64,000 bases of DNA, taken from the NCBI GenBank assembly GCA_002215675.1, contig NGFH01000004.1:62001-126000 (forward strand), given 5' to 3'. This DNA comes from Bacteroidetes bacterium 2013_40CM_41_45. Its GTDB lineage: Bacteria > Bacteroidota > Bacteroidia > AKYH767-A > 2013-40CM-41-45. This document shows positions 1 to 9,380 of this stretch, piece after piece. Below the pieces are notes generated by a model. The model was not told the origin of the DNA and did not search any database. It was given only the letters and a program-made list of their open reading frames with translations. Numbering within the stretch: position 1 is the first letter of the stretch; each line of letters starts with the position of its first letter. A program made the position numbers and the translations under genes.

Positions 1-281
1 TCATCATCCGGGTCGCACAGTACCTGGAAAGGAATTCGCTCGTCAATAGATTTCGGATACAGAGAATAGCAGCCGGGTAAGTCAATAATTTCAGCAGAAA
101 TTTTCTGACCCGACTCATTTTCCAGGTTGAAAAAACCAATACGTTTTTCAACGGTAACACCGGGGAAGTTTGCAATCTTTTGGTTTAATCCTGTCAGCGC
201 ATTAAACACAGTTGACTTGCCGCTGTTGGGATTTCCTACAATGGCAATTTTAATTTTGCTTTTATTCTGAACGTTGGACAC
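1..281 (-). CDS. feoB: Ferrous iron transport protein B, N-terminal part (runs off the window)
   Basis: Only about the first 93 codons are present; the gene continues beyond base 1. FeoB is the inner-membrane Fe(II) transporter with an N-terminal GTPase. Visible are the G1 loop GNPNSGKS, the switch region [10 protein letters not shown] and the G3 motif [10 protein letters not shown], all typical of FeoB. No ATG lies in frame. A GTG at 281 is the most natural start ([11 protein letters not shown], then the beta-strand IAIVGNPN), but a later non-ATG start is possible. It follows feoA on the same strand, with a 7-base-period tract between them. Confidence 0.93.
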   Translation of the reverse strand, partial: MSNVQNKSKIKIAIVGNPNSGKSTVFNALTGLNQKIANFPGVTVEKRIGFFNLENESGQKISAEIIDLPGCYSLYPKSIDERIPFQVLCDPDD

Positions 282-320
282 GTATAATAAAATTTTTGAG
301 AGCGCCCATGAACGGGACAA

Positions 321-353
321 CTCTAATCTCTAATCTCTAAACTCTAAACTCTT
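321..353. repeat. 7-base tandem tract at the feoA/feoB junction
   Basis: Read on the minus strand the tract is GAGTTTA, GAGTTTA, GAGATTA, GAGATTA, GAGTTGT: about four and a half units of 7 bases. The feoA stop codon TAG (346-344) lies inside the first unit. The same GTTTAGAG arrangement ends pheT at 60090. Function unknown. Confidence 0.8.
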
Positions 354-583
354 CTGACTTCAACAGCAGCGGCTTCGGCTTTCCGCATGCTTAGGAGATA
401 ACCGGATATGTTAACAGCAATCGGGTCGCCTAGCGGAGCAATCCGTTCAACGGAAATTGTTTCTCCCGGAATACATCCCATTTCAAGCAGAATCAGCTTG
501 ACAGCGTCATTGGTAAACGACATTACAACGGCTTGCTCGCCCACTGGAAGTTTGTCGAGCGTCAGCATTTTATTTTTATTCAT
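344..583 (-). CDS. feoA: Ferrous iron transport protein A
   Basis: This 79-residue protein has the SH3-like FeoA fold pattern: LPVGEQAVV, then LLEMGCIPGETISV, then LGDPIAVNISGYLLSMRKAEA. FeoA is a small cytoplasmic partner needed for FeoB-driven Fe(II) uptake. It lies between a small lipoprotein gene, whose stop is 9 bases upstream, and feoB downstream, so the three probably form one operon. Its last codons (Arg-Val-stop) run into a 7-base repeat tract. The ATG start at 583 is the only sensible one. Confidence 0.95.
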   Translation of the reverse strand: MNKNKMLTLDKLPVGEQAVVMSFTNDAVKLILLEMGCIPGETISVERIAPLGDPIAVNISGYLLSMRKAEAAAVEVRRV

Positions 584-592
584 TATCTGGTG

Positions 593-745
593 TCAGGATG
601 ATTTCTGTAAACCGGCATTCTTATTAATTTCTTTACCCCACGAGGGACAATGGCAGTTTGATTTTTTTCGGGTAACACACCCCGATGTGAGAAGAAAAAG
701 AGCGGTTCCTGCGGCAATAATTACGAGGCGAAATCTTTTTTTCAT
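593..745 (-). CDS. Small Cys-rich lipoprotein at the head of the feo operon
   Basis: This is a 50-residue ORF. It has a lipoprotein signal (MKKRFR, a hydrophobic stretch, lipobox LTSGC with Cys23) and a short mature part with NCHCPSWGKE followed by a polar tail. A TATCTTTG box (759-752) lies 6 bases before the ATG, so the transcript may be leaderless and this ORF would open the feo operon. FeoA starts 9 bases after its stop. The CHC pair could bind metal, but that is inference. I do not recognise a named family. Confidence rests on the lipobox, the promoter spacing and the tight packing with feoA. Confidence 0.75.
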   Translation of the reverse strand: MKKRFRLVIIAAGTALFLLTSGCVTRKKSNCHCPSWGKEINKNAGLQKSS

Positions 746-751
746 CGGAAA

Positions 752-759
752 CAAAGATA
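752..759 (-). promoter_or_regulatory. -7 box TATCTTTG of the feo operon
   Basis: This matches the Bacteroidota -7 consensus TAnnTTTG. It is followed by TTTCCG and then the ATG of the small lipoprotein, so transcription would begin at or within a few bases of the start codon. No clear TTG element is seen at the usual distance upstream. Confidence 0.5.
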
Positions 760-874
760 AATCAATTTAGAGCCTGCAGTCTACCTAATAATGGGTATAT
801 CATGCTTAATAATTCCTGTTGCAGACTTTTTCATAATTCCTTTATATTTACCCCGCCAAGCGAATTTTGAACCG

Positions 875-2701
875 ATGAAAAAACTGCTTTTTACCTCTTG
901 CTGCATTGCAGCATTTGCAATGAATTCTTTTACACAAAATATTACAACCGGTTCTCAAAATCAAAGCGCTCAGTTTGTTCCACAAAGTTTTGAGGATAAT
1001 TTTTGCCTCATTCATACAAACTGCCTTACATTAAAAGAAGCAAATCAAACAGCAGAAAAAATTCATGAAGCGGGAGGAAGGATTGCTGTAATTGGTTCTC
1101 CTGAATTTATGGTTGGATGGATACCCGCCGGAATAAGAGAGACATTAACCCAAGAGAAAAATATTCAGGCGATTTTTAGCGGAAGTTATGATTTGAAAAA
1201 TATAAATCAAAGCTCCGCTTCAACTGCGATAATCAATTATTTCAATTCTGTGTTATCAGGTGAGCTTTTTCAGAATGAGCAAGAGGCAAGTCAGAATTAT
1301 TTTTCTCATGGAAATGGCTGTATGTTCATTGAGAAGAAAAATTCCACACATGATAACAATGAACTTTCTTCCAGAAGTATTTGCGAGAAAGATAAAAACA
1401 GTGAATATCTTAAGGGCTCGGTTTCGTGCGGAGTATTTTTTGTTGAAAGTAATGGCGCGGTTGACCCCAATACCTATACTTGGACATCTTTAAATATTAC
1501 CAATCTGAAAAACCAGATCATAGATGCATTTTCTATATGGGCATATACGGCAAGCCAGAACGGAATCAGTGTTACGTTTACACCGGTTTGGTACGAGGCC
1601 CCTTCAACAATTATAAACCAGCCCTATGAGCCGATTCTGCATCCTGCCTCTGATGACGGGCTTTGGGTGAGTTCTATTCTCGGCAATCTCGGATATAATA
1701 CCGGAGATAAATTTACCGACACGCATAGCTATAACTGGGACTTGAGAAATACCAACGGCACCAACTGGGCCTATTCTGCCTTTGTGATAAACAATCCATC
1801 TCCCGCTCCTACAGGGTTTACAGATGGACCAACATCCTACGCCTATAAGGGCGGACCATATTGCATGATGCTTCTAAGAGCAAGTGGGTGGCCTACCAAC
1901 ACATTTTTCAGAGCCTTTGGTCATGAGAGCACGCATATATTTAATGCATTTGACGAATACTCTTCTTCTGATCCCAACAATTGCTTTGTTTCCTTCAACG
2001 GAGTTGTAAACACTAATTACCAGGGCTCACCGTGTTTTGGACCTCAGTCATGTCTTATGATAGACAATACCTATTTCGGAACGGGGAGCAGCAGGCAATG
2101 GTACTTGTGCAATGCAACTAAATCACACATAGGGTGGCAGAACCTTGCTCCGGCGCCCACGCTTGTTTCTCCTGGTAACAATGCTGGAGTGAGCCCCGGA
2201 ATCATTTCTTTCACATGGAACAGGAATACATCCAACTCAGCAATAAACTCTTTGGTCAGGATTACAGATACGCTAAATAATATTATTGATTGTTCTGTAG
2301 TCGGAGTCACCAATAATTCGTTAGCTAGCCTGGGAACGGGAGTTTATAAATGGCAGGTAATAAATGGCACTGATTCATGGGACGGTGGTTACGCCGAGGT
2401 TCCATCACCCGCGAATTATTTATTTGTGGGCATGAACGGAATAGATGGGCCACAAGGCGATCTGACAGGGGAAATATTTCCTAACCCGGCCGCTGACCAA
2501 ATTACCATTCAGAACTTACAGGCGGGTATCAACCTGATTGAAATTTACGATATGCCCGGTCAAAAGATTTTTTCTAAACAGGTAACAGGGTTAAAAGACC
2601 GAGTTTATTCAATGAATGTCGGAGAACTAACGAAGGGATTCTATCTTGTTTCCGTAACAAATAATGAGCGAAGAAAGATTACCAAGCTACTTATTCATTA
2701 A
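875..2701 (+). CDS. Secreted zinc-metallopeptidase-like protein with T9SS sorting tail
   Basis: From the ATG at 875 the product is 608 residues. An in-frame ATG at 791 only adds 28 residues ahead of an obvious signal peptide (MKKLLFTSCCIAAFAMN..TQN), so 875 is preferred. At about residues 350-354 there is HESTH followed by IFNAFDEY, a HExxH zinc-peptidase signature with a downstream acidic residue. A fibronectin-like segment (PTLVSPGNNAGVSPGI) follows at about 430. The C-terminus (IFPNPAADQITIQN..GQKIFSKQV..GFYLVSVT) is a type A T9SS sorting domain, so the enzyme is exported across the outer membrane. The peptidase family is not identifiable by eye; substrate unknown. Confidence 0.85.
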   Translation: MKKLLFTSCCIAAFAMNSFTQNITTGSQNQSAQFVPQSFEDNFCLIHTNCLTLKEANQTAEKIHEAGGRIAVIGSPEFMVGWIPAGIRETLTQEKNIQAIFSGSYDLKNINQSSASTAIINYFNSVLSGELFQNEQEASQNYFSHGNGCMFIEKKNSTHDNNELSSRSICEKDKNSEYLKGSVSCGVFFVESNGAVDPNTYTWTSLNITNLKNQIIDAFSIWAYTASQNGISVTFTPVWYEAPSTIINQPYEPILHPASDDGLWVSSILGNLGYNTGDKFTDTHSYNWDLRNTNGTNWAYSAFVINNPSPAPTGFTDGPTSYAYKGGPYCMMLLRASGWPTNTFFRAFGHESTHIFNAFDEYSSSDPNNCFVSFNGVVNTNYQGSPCFGPQSCLMIDNTYFGTGSSRQWYLCNATKSHIGWQNLAPAPTLVSPGNNAGVSPGIISFTWNRNTSNSAINSLVRITDTLNNIIDCSVVGVTNNSLASLGTGVYKWQVINGTDSWDGGYAEVPSPANYLFVGMNGIDGPQGDLTGEIFPNPAADQITIQNLQAGINLIEIYDMPGQKIFSKQVTGLKDRVYSMNVGELTKGFYLVSVTNNERRKITKLLIH

Positions 2702-2797
2702 TTTCTATTCTTTCTTTAAATTATTTTTCTTGCAGTCATTTGCGACTGACTGACTTTTACAAGCCGACTTGTACTATTTTTATCAAAATTTTTTTCA

Positions 2798-3538
2798 GTG
2801 AATTATTTTTTTCATTTAGGAAGATACTGGCAGTTTCTTCGCCTGCTCATTAACAAGCCGGAAAAATTTTCCATTTATTTAAAATTATTCTTTCGCGAAA
2901 TGGATGCGGTCGGGTTCAGCTCGCTGGGCATTGTAGCCATCACATCTATTTTCATGGGAGCGGTTATCACCATTCAAACGGTTTACAACCTCGTAAACCC
3001 GCTGGTTCCCTTATGGGCAGTTGGCGTTGTAACCCGCGATTCTATCATTATAGAATTTTCTCCTACCATGATTTCGCTGGTGCTGGCAGGCAAAGTAGGG
3101 TCGAGTATTGCCTCTGAAATAGGAACCATGCGTGTTACCGAGCAGATAGATGCACTGGAGATTATGGGCATCAATTCATCGGGATACCTGGTGTTGCCAA
3201 AACTTTTTGCAGCCGTTTTAATTTTCCCTTTCATTGTTATCATCAGCATGTTCCTGGGGATTGCAGGCGGATGGGTTGCCGGTGATTTATCAGGCGTAAT
3301 CAGCTCGGCAGAATTCATCAGGGGAGCGCAGGATTCTTTTGTCCCCTTCAATGTAACGTTTGCCATGATAAAAACAGTAACATTTGGTTTTCTTATTGTA
3401 ACTATATCTGCTTACCAGGGTTTTTACACAACAGGCGGCGCACTTGAAGTAGGACAATCGAGCACTAAAGCGGTTGTATTCAGCAGCATCATGATTCTTG
3501 TGTTCGATTACATCCTTACGCAATTGATACTTGCATGA
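2798..3538 (+). CDS. mlaE: MlaE-type ABC transporter permease (phospholipid/MCE transport)
   Basis: The 246-residue inner-membrane permease belongs to the MlaE/YrbE family: an N-terminal interface helix, then about five membrane segments. Family motifs are visible: GVVTRDSIIIEFSPT, LAGKVGSSIASEIGTMRVTEQIDALEIMG cut into its parts LAGKVGSS and EIGTMRVTEQIDAL, and FGFLIVTISAYQG. It starts with GTG at 2798. Its end overlaps the ATPase gene by 4 bases (ATGA). In the family this permease moves lipids between membranes together with an ATPase and an MCE (MlaD) protein; no mlaD gene follows here. Confidence 0.95.
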   Translation: MNYFFHLGRYWQFLRLLINKPEKFSIYLKLFFREMDAVGFSSLGIVAITSIFMGAVITIQTVYNLVNPLVPLWAVGVVTRDSIIIEFSPTMISLVLAGKVGSSIASEIGTMRVTEQIDALEIMGINSSGYLVLPKLFAAVLIFPFIVIISMFLGIAGGWVAGDLSGVISSAEFIRGAQDSFVPFNVTFAMIKTVTFGFLIVTISAYQGFYTTGGALEVGQSSTKAVVFSSIMILVFDYILTQLILA

Positions 3539-4287
3539 TAGAGCTAAAAAATATTTCTAAAAGTTTTGGCAGCAAAGCGATACTGGAAAATATTTCTGCC
3601 GGATTCGAAAAAGGAAAAACCAACCTAGTAATTGGAGGAAGCGGCTCGGGCAAAACAGTACTGATGAAATGCATGGTTGGATTGCTGGAAGTAAACAGCG
3701 GTGAAGTTTTTTTTGACGGGAGAAATTTTTCTTCACTTAGTTTCAAAGAGCGAAAACCATTCCGGCAGGAAATAGGAATGGTGTTCCAGGGAGGCGCCTT
3801 GTTCGATTCGCTGAATGTGGAGAGGAACGTGATGTTTCCGTTGTCTATGTTTACCGATATGACAGACGCTGAAAAACGCGACCGTGCCAACGATTGCCTT
3901 AAGCGGGTGAACCTGATTAATGTGACTAAGCTTTTTCCGTCAGAGCTTAGCGGTGGAATGAAAAAACGCGTTGCCATTGCCCGCGCCATTTCTCCCACTC
4001 CTAAATATTTATTCTTTGATGAACCCAATTCGGGCCTCGACCCTCAGACCGCTATATTAATTGACAACCTGATTAAAGAGATAACGGAGGAATACCAAAC
4101 CACTACCGTTATCAATACCCACGACATGAATTCGGTACTGGAAATTGGCGACAAAATTATTTTTCTTCACGAGGGAAAAAAATGGTGGGAAGGTTCCAAC
4201 AGGGAGATAACTGCTTCAAATAATAATGAACTGAAGAATTTCATTTTTGCTTCTAAAATTCTCCGCGAGCTGATGGAGAAAAATTAA
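3535..4287 (+). CDS. mlaF: MlaF-type ABC transporter ATP-binding protein
   Basis: This 250-residue ABC ATPase starts inside the permease stop codon (ATGA), which implies translational coupling. Walker A is GGSGSGKT (about residues 34-41), the signature is LSGGMKKRVAIARA (about 141-154) and Walker B is YLFFDEPNSGLDP. It would power the MlaE permease in lipid transport between inner and outer membrane. A hairpin terminator follows at once, and the next gene is convergent, so the periplasmic MCE subunit must be encoded elsewhere in the genome. Confidence 0.95.
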   Translation: MIELKNISKSFGSKAILENISAGFEKGKTNLVIGGSGSGKTVLMKCMVGLLEVNSGEVFFDGRNFSSLSFKERKPFRQEIGMVFQGGALFDSLNVERNVMFPLSMFTDMTDAEKRDRANDCLKRVNLINVTKLFPSELSGGMKKRVAIARAISPTPKYLFFDEPNSGLDPQTAILIDNLIKEITEEYQTTTVINTHDMNSVLEIGDKIIFLHEGKKWWEGSNREITASNNNELKNFIFASKILRELMEKN

Positions 4288-4322
4288 AAAACCCCTGCGA
4301 AATTATTCACAGGGGTTTCTTT
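4286..4322. terminator. Hairpin terminator between convergent genes
   Basis: ACCCCTG (4291-4297) pairs with CAGGGGT (4310-4316). It is flanked by A-rich sequence on the left and T-rich on the right, so it can stop transcription from mlaF and probably also from the convergent gene at 4339. Confidence 0.85.
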
Positions 4323-4338
4323 AAGAAAAAGGAATAAA

Positions 4339-5568
4339 TTATTTAGCAATCATCATTTTCTTGGTGAATGAAATATCGCCAACATTCAGGGTATAGAAAT
4401 AAAGCCCTTCAGACAATGTACCTGAATCAACGGTAATGCTGTGCTTGCCTGCAGATTTGCTGCCTTCATCCAATACTGCAATTTTCCTTTGAGCAATATC
4501 ATAGATTGCGAGAGAAACATTTCCTGGTTTTGCAAGCTCATAATTAATAGTCGAACTGTGTGCAAATGGATTCGGAGTGTTCTGATATAAGCGAATTCCG
4601 GCCTTCATATATTCTGCTTCAATTCCGCTAGGTGCGTCAGTTGTAACCACAGCCCTGATAAGCCAATTTTGAACATAATTTTCACCATCTGTTCCTGCAT
4701 CATAGGTACCGTTAGAATTGCAATCATAAAAAATGCTGGCACCGTCTGCCGCCCGGGGAAGCAATCCATATTGTGTATACTTAGTCCAAAGCATAACGCT
4801 ATTTGCCACAAAACTAGGTGGCGGTGGTGTACCAGAAGTAATAGTCGAAAAATTAGTTGTAACGGCTAAATCGAAATTTTGCGATGGGCATGGAGCATTG
4901 AATGAGCCAAATCCATAAACCACACCAAAAGTATCGGCTCTATCTCCGTGGTATTCCATTCTAACGGCAAAACGTTTGGAGGTAGGCAACAAAAGATTTG
5001 GAGCCCAGCTTAATTCAGCAAGGTTACTAAAGTTATCCCATGGAACACCTCCTGCAAAACTTTGGCTAATCGATGTGTCTCTCCAAAGAATTGTAGAAGT
5101 TGGGTAACCTCTTGAATCAACCGTAACTATCTTTGTAATGAGGGTGTCATCTAAACCCGTATTGTTTTCGTGTCCTACAATTGCAAAAAGTGAATCAACA
5201 CGAATGTTGCTATAGCTGGTTTGAGGATATCCGGTTTGTGTATAAGCATCAAATGCGCTATCGAAAGCAATCACTATATAATTTTTTTCATTATTAAGCG
5301 TATCACCGTTGGCCTTTGTATAATTCCAGTTCATTCTTGAAATATCATTAAAATAGTTGTTTCCCAACGATTGGTGCTGGATATACGAATCGGCTGAATC
5401 GTAATCAAGTACAAACGTATTCGTTGCCCGATCTGCAGGAACGCCAACATGCTTTTGATAATGTCTAAACTGATGAGGTGCAGTACTTGCATCTCCCATA
5501 ATATGTACCTGAGAATAGGCACTGCCTACAAATAATGATAATACAATAATTGCGTAAATGTTTTTCAT
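4339..5568 (-). CDS. Secreted protein of unknown function with T9SS sorting tail
   Basis: This 409-residue protein starts with a signal peptide (MKNIYAIIVLSLFVGSAYSQ). The middle 300 residues are rich in Asn, Asp, Tyr and Thr, with no motif I recognise. The tail (YQNTPNPFAHSSTINYEL, then GLYFYTLNVG and FTKKMMIAK) is a classic T9SS type A sorting domain beginning near residue 325. It is therefore predicted to be secreted or surface-attached. It is a lone gene between two convergent or opposed units. Function unknown. Confidence 0.85.
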   Translation of the reverse strand: MKNIYAIIVLSLFVGSAYSQVHIMGDASTAPHQFRHYQKHVGVPADRATNTFVLDYDSADSYIQHQSLGNNYFNDISRMNWNYTKANGDTLNNEKNYIVIAFDSAFDAYTQTGYPQTSYSNIRVDSLFAIVGHENNTGLDDTLITKIVTVDSRGYPTSTILWRDTSISQSFAGGVPWDNFSNLAELSWAPNLLLPTSKRFAVRMEYHGDRADTFGVVYGFGSFNAPCPSQNFDLAVTTNFSTITSGTPPPPSFVANSVMLWTKYTQYGLLPRAADGASIFYDCNSNGTYDAGTDGENYVQNWLIRAVVTTDAPSGIEAEYMKAGIRLYQNTPNPFAHSSTINYELAKPGNVSLAIYDIAQRKIAVLDEGSKSAGKHSITVDSGTLSEGLYFYTLNVGDISFTKKMMIAK

Positions 5569-5648
5569 AGTTTGTTGATTTAAGGGTTTATAAATTTCAT
5601 GAACAAAAGTATTAAAATAATAACAAATGCAAAATGAATTAAGGATTT

Positions 5649-8534
5649 TTAAGTTTTTAGCTCTGATAGCTCGGTATATGTCTCAATTTCAGGGCAGGTG
5701 CAAACTAAATTTCTGTCACCATATGCATTGTCGACCCGCGAAACAGAAGGCCAGAATTTATTTTCTTTTACCCATTCCAGAGGGAAGCATGCCTTTTCTC
5801 TGCTGTAAGAATGACTCCAGTCATTAGCTGCGGCAATGTATATAGTATGCGGAGCATTTTTCAAAACATTATCCGTTTTGTCGGCCATGCCTTTCTCCAC
5901 TTCTTCTATTTCGTTTCGTATGCTTTTCATCGCATCGCAAAAGCGGTCGAGCTCGTGCATCGATTCGCTTTCAGTGGGCTCAATCATAAGCGTACCCGCA
6001 ACCGGAAAAGAAACGGTAGGAGCGTGGAATCCATAATCCATCAGCCGCTTGGCGATATCTTCAACTTCTATTCCATGCTTCTTAAAGCCGCGGCAGTCGA
6101 GCAGCAGCTCATGCGCCACTCTTCCGTTTTTGCCCTGGTATAAAACAGGATAGTATTTTTCGAGAACAGCTTTCAGGTAGTTCGCATTAAGAATTGAAAT
6201 CAAAGTGGAATTCTTCAACCCGGTTTTACCAAGCATACGAATGTATCCGTATGAAATTAAAAGAATACTTGCACTTCCCCAGGGTGCAGCAGCAACTACG
6301 GGAGATTGTTCTGAGCCGGTGCCAAGAAACGGATGAGAAGGAAGGAACGGAACAAGATGAGCAGCAACACCTACGGGTCCCATACCCGGCCCCCCACCGC
6401 CATGAGGGATAGCAAAAGTTTTATGCAAATTCAAATGACAAACATCAGCGCCTATCATGGCAGGCGAGGTAAGCCCGACCTGCGCATTCATGTTAGCACC
6501 ATCCATATAAACCTGCCCGCCATTCTGATGAATGATGGAAGTGATTTCTTTTATCGATTCTTCAAACACACCGTGAGTAGAAGGATACGTTATCATCAGC
6601 GATGACAAATTATTCTTATGCAGCCCGGCTTTTTCTTTCAGGTCGTTGATGTCAACATTTCCGTTTTCATCAGTACGTACCACTACTACTTTCATTCCGG
6701 CCATTACAGCACTCGCGGGGTTTGTTCCATGAGCAGACTGAGGAATCAGCACTACATTCCTATGGCCTTCTCCTTTATGTTTCTGGTAGTAATGAATAAT
6801 CATCAGCCCGGCATATTCACCCTGCGCACCTGAATTTGGTTGAAGCGACACACCTGCAAACCCGGTGATTTCACACAAGTGTTTTTCGAGTTCTTTAATA
6901 ATTTGCCTGTATCCTTCTGCCTGGTCTGCCGGAACAAACGGATGCAATGAGCTGAAATGCCTCCAGCTAAGCGGAACTAATTCTGATGCAGCATTCAGCT
7001 TCATGGTGCATGAGCCCAACGGAATCATGGAGTGTGTAAGAGATAAATCTTTTTTCTCCAGCTTTGAGATGTACCGCATCATTTCCGTCTCGGTGCGGTG
7101 TGTATTAAATACAGGATGGGTGAGGATTGCAGAAGCTCTTTTCAGTTCAGAAGGAAAATTTCCAACGTCATTACCCGGTGAAGTCATTTTTTCAGGCTTC
7201 GCATTTTTCGCCTGTGCAAAAACAGAAATAATTTTTTCCAAATCCTTTTCATCGGTGGTTTCATCCAATGAAATTCCTACACAGTTATTGTCATACCTGA
7301 AATTAATTTCATTCTTCAGCGCAATCTCTTTTATTTTCCCGGTCAGCTCTCCGGCTTCTACGCAAAGCGTATCGAAATAATTTTTGTTCAGTTGCTTATA
7401 CCCGAGATTTTTCAATGTACCGTTTAGGCTTCCCGCAAGCCCATGAACCCGCGATGCAATTTTCTTTAATCCATCCGGGCCATGATACACGGCATACATC
7501 GAAGCCATTACCGCCAGCAGCACCTGTGCTGTGCATATATTTGAAGTTGCTTTATCTCTGCGTATGTGCTGCTCTCTGGTTTGTAGTGACATCCTCAGCG
7601 CGCGATTTCCATGTGCGTCCTTTGAAACACCTATGATTCTTCCCGGCATTAGCCGCTTAAATTCTTCCGATGCAGAAATATAAGCCGCATGCGGGCCACC
7701 GTATCCAATCGGAACTCCAAATCGCTGTGTGGAACCTATCACAATATCAGCGCCCCATTCCCCGGGAGGAATAAGTAGAACGAGTGATAAAATATCAGCA
7801 GCAACTGCAATCCTCACATTATTATGTTTCGCAAAAGTTACCCACTCTGAGTAATCATGGATTTCACCGTTTGCATCGGGATACTGAAGCAGCGCACCGA
7901 AAAATGTTTTATCGGGAACAAACGTTTTAAAGTCATCAATCACCAGTTCAATTCCCAACGGTGCGGAGCGGGTTTTAAGAACTTCGAGAGTTTGGGGAAA
8001 GCAACGCTTGTCAACAAAAAATTTATTTGCTTCTCCCGTTTCTCCGTGACCGGAGCGGCTGGCAAACAACATGTGCATTGCTTCACCTGCTGCTGTTGCT
8101 TCATCCAGCAATGATGCGTTAGCTATAGGCAACCCGGTAAGTGAAACAACCATGGTCTGGAAATTCAGCAGTGCTTCCAACCGACCTTGCGCAATCTCTG
8201 CCTGGTAAGGCGTATAGGCGGTGTACCATCCCGGATTTTCAAAAATGGTTCTTTGAATTACAGAAGGCACAATACAATTATAATATCCCTGCCCTATATA
8301 TGATTTATAGACTTTGTTTTTGTTAGCAATCTCTCTAAGCTCCTTAAGGTATTGCCACTCGGTAAGCGCTTCGGGAATATTCAAATCACGATTCATGCGT
8401 ATGGACGCAGGAATCGTTTGGCTAATAAGCTCATCAATGGATGAAGCATCTATTTCAGCAAGCATTTTTTCTGCATCTTCTTCAGAAATGCCTATGTGCC
8501 TGCTTTCGAACTCTGTTTTGGTCATAATTTTCAT
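5649..8534 (-). CDS. gcvP: Glycine dehydrogenase (decarboxylating), P protein
   Basis: About 961 residues, the full-length fused form of the P protein. It decarboxylates glycine with pyridoxal phosphate and passes the aminomethyl group to the H protein lipoyl arm (glycine cleavage system). The N-terminus [17 protein letters not shown] is typical. The cofactor lysine lies near residue 705 in [19 protein letters not shown]. The ORF stays open to 8603, but a TAACTTTG promoter box sits at 8553-8546, so the ATG at 8534 (MKIMTKTEF) or 8525 is the real start. gcvT and gcvH are not in the window. Confidence 0.96.
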   Translation of the reverse strand: MKIMTKTEFESRHIGISEEDAEKMLAEIDASSIDELISQTIPASIRMNRDLNIPEALTEWQYLKELREIANKNKVYKSYIGQGYYNCIVPSVIQRTIFENPGWYTAYTPYQAEIAQGRLEALLNFQTMVVSLTGLPIANASLLDEATAAGEAMHMLFASRSGHGETGEANKFFVDKRCFPQTLEVLKTRSAPLGIELVIDDFKTFVPDKTFFGALLQYPDANGEIHDYSEWVTFAKHNNVRIAVAADILSLVLLIPPGEWGADIVIGSTQRFGVPIGYGGPHAAYISASEEFKRLMPGRIIGVSKDAHGNRALRMSLQTREQHIRRDKATSNICTAQVLLAVMASMYAVYHGPDGLKKIASRVHGLAGSLNGTLKNLGYKQLNKNYFDTLCVEAGELTGKIKEIALKNEINFRYDNNCVGISLDETTDEKDLEKIISVFAQAKNAKPEKMTSPGNDVGNFPSELKRASAILTHPVFNTHRTETEMMRYISKLEKKDLSLTHSMIPLGSCTMKLNAASELVPLSWRHFSSLHPFVPADQAEGYRQIIKELEKHLCEITGFAGVSLQPNSGAQGEYAGLMIIHYYQKHKGEGHRNVVLIPQSAHGTNPASAVMAGMKVVVVRTDENGNVDINDLKEKAGLHKNNLSSLMITYPSTHGVFEESIKEITSIIHQNGGQVYMDGANMNAQVGLTSPAMIGADVCHLNLHKTFAIPHGGGGPGMGPVGVAAHLVPFLPSHPFLGTGSEQSPVVAAAPWGSASILLISYGYIRMLGKTGLKNSTLISILNANYLKAVLEKYYPVLYQGKNGRVAHELLLDCRGFKKHGIEVEDIAKRLMDYGFHAPTVSFPVAGTLMIEPTESESMHELDRFCDAMKSIRNEIEEVEKGMADKTDNVLKNAPHTIYIAAANDWSHSYSREKACFPLEWVKENKFWPSVSRVDNAYGDRNLVCTCPEIETYTELSELKT

Positions 8535-8545
8535 AAACGGGAGCG

Positions 8546-8553
8546 CAAAGTTA
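8546..8553 (-). promoter_or_regulatory. -7 box TAACTTTG of gcvP
   Basis: This exact TAnnTTTG match lies 11 bases before the ATG at 8534. It sits inside the longer open frame and is the main reason for rejecting the upstream start at 8603. Confidence 0.5.
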
Positions 8554-8650
8554 ATATTGAAAATGGTATGCGTAACAGGAATCGGTTCTGCCAAAATTGG
8601 CACGTTTGAAACTAATAAAAGGAGGCGGATACAGGATAATTTTAAAACTG

Positions 8651-8658
8651 TACTTTTG
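8651..8658 (+). promoter_or_regulatory. -7 box TACTTTTG before the membrane protein at 8672
   Basis: This matches TAnnTTTG and lies 13 bases before the ATG, which implies a very short leader. No good upstream TTG element is visible. Confidence 0.45.
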
Positions 8659-8671
8659 AAAAAACTCTTTT

Positions 8672-9289
8672 ATGCTAAGAATCGCTTTCGCTTTTTTTAT
8701 CATTATTTTCCTGCAGTTTTCATGGAAAACAGCAATATCACAGGACGTGCTTACGCTTTATAACGGAAGAAAAATCTATACCAAAATTGTTGAGGTCAAT
8801 GCGGAATACATTATTTACAAGCATTCTACCGACATTAAGGAAAGAAACAAAAGCATTTTGCTGGCACGGGTTTTTTCCATTGAAAGTGCGGGTAAGGAAG
8901 AAGTGCTTTATAAGCCCGACCAACTCGACCCCGACCTTTTCAGCATGGATGAAATGCGGATGTTTATAAAAGGAGAGCAGGAAGCTATGCGGTTTTACGA
9001 TAGCGATGCATTAAAAATAACAAGCGTTGTTGTAGGTGTTGCAAGCGGTTACTTTGGTTTTTTCTACGGGCTTATAGGCCCGCCTCTTTTTACGACCGTT
9101 GTAGGGAGTTTTTCGCCCAGGATGTCGAAGCAAAAAATCACCGACCCTGAACTTTTAAATAGCCCTGATTTTGTTGAGGGGTATTCCAAAAAAGTAAGGG
9201 ATTACAAAATCCGCAAGTCCATTGTGTGGGGCGGAATAGGATATGGAATTGGATTGGTTGGATTTATTGTTTTGGCCAATAATAAATAG
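8672..9289 (+). CDS. Conserved-looking envelope protein of unknown function
   Basis: This 205-residue protein has a signal peptide or first membrane helix (MLRIAFAFFIIIFLQFSWKT). A beta-rich segment follows (DVLTLYNGRKIYTKIVEVNAEYI), in the style of short repeats seen in Bacteroidota envelope proteins. Two further hydrophobic segments are at about 122-150 (VVVGVASGYFGFFYGLIG) and at the C-terminus (GGIGYGIGLVGFIVLA). It is probably exported and membrane-anchored. I do not recognise the family. It is divergent from gcvP and has its own -7 box. Confidence 0.75.
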   Translation: MLRIAFAFFIIIFLQFSWKTAISQDVLTLYNGRKIYTKIVEVNAEYIIYKHSTDIKERNKSILLARVFSIESAGKEEVLYKPDQLDPDLFSMDEMRMFIKGEQEAMRFYDSDALKITSVVVGVASGYFGFFYGLIGPPLFTTVVGSFSPRMSKQKITDPELLNSPDFVEGYSKKVRDYKIRKSIVWGGIGYGIGLVGFIVLANNK

Positions 9290-9366
9290 CCGGAATTTTT
9301 TGCTCCGGTTTCCTGTATCGGTCTATTGTAGTTATTGAAAGCAGATTATATCTGTTGAACCTGCTT

Positions 9367-9374
9367 TACCTTTG
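9367..9374 (+). promoter_or_regulatory. -7 box TACCTTTG, leaderless arrangement
   Basis: This exact TAnnTTTG match lies 6 bases before the ATG at 9381. The transcript start would fall at the start codon, which supports 9381 rather than the earlier in-frame ATG at 9372 that lies inside the box. Confidence 0.5.
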
Positions 9375-9380
9375 CCCATC

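Noticed and set aside
3516-4028. 170-residue minus-strand frame across mlaF
   Set aside because: It is the antisense shadow of a gene with clear ABC motifs.
8535-8603. Longer gcvP start at 8603
   Set aside because: It would place the TAACTTTG promoter box inside the gene and add residues unlike the family.
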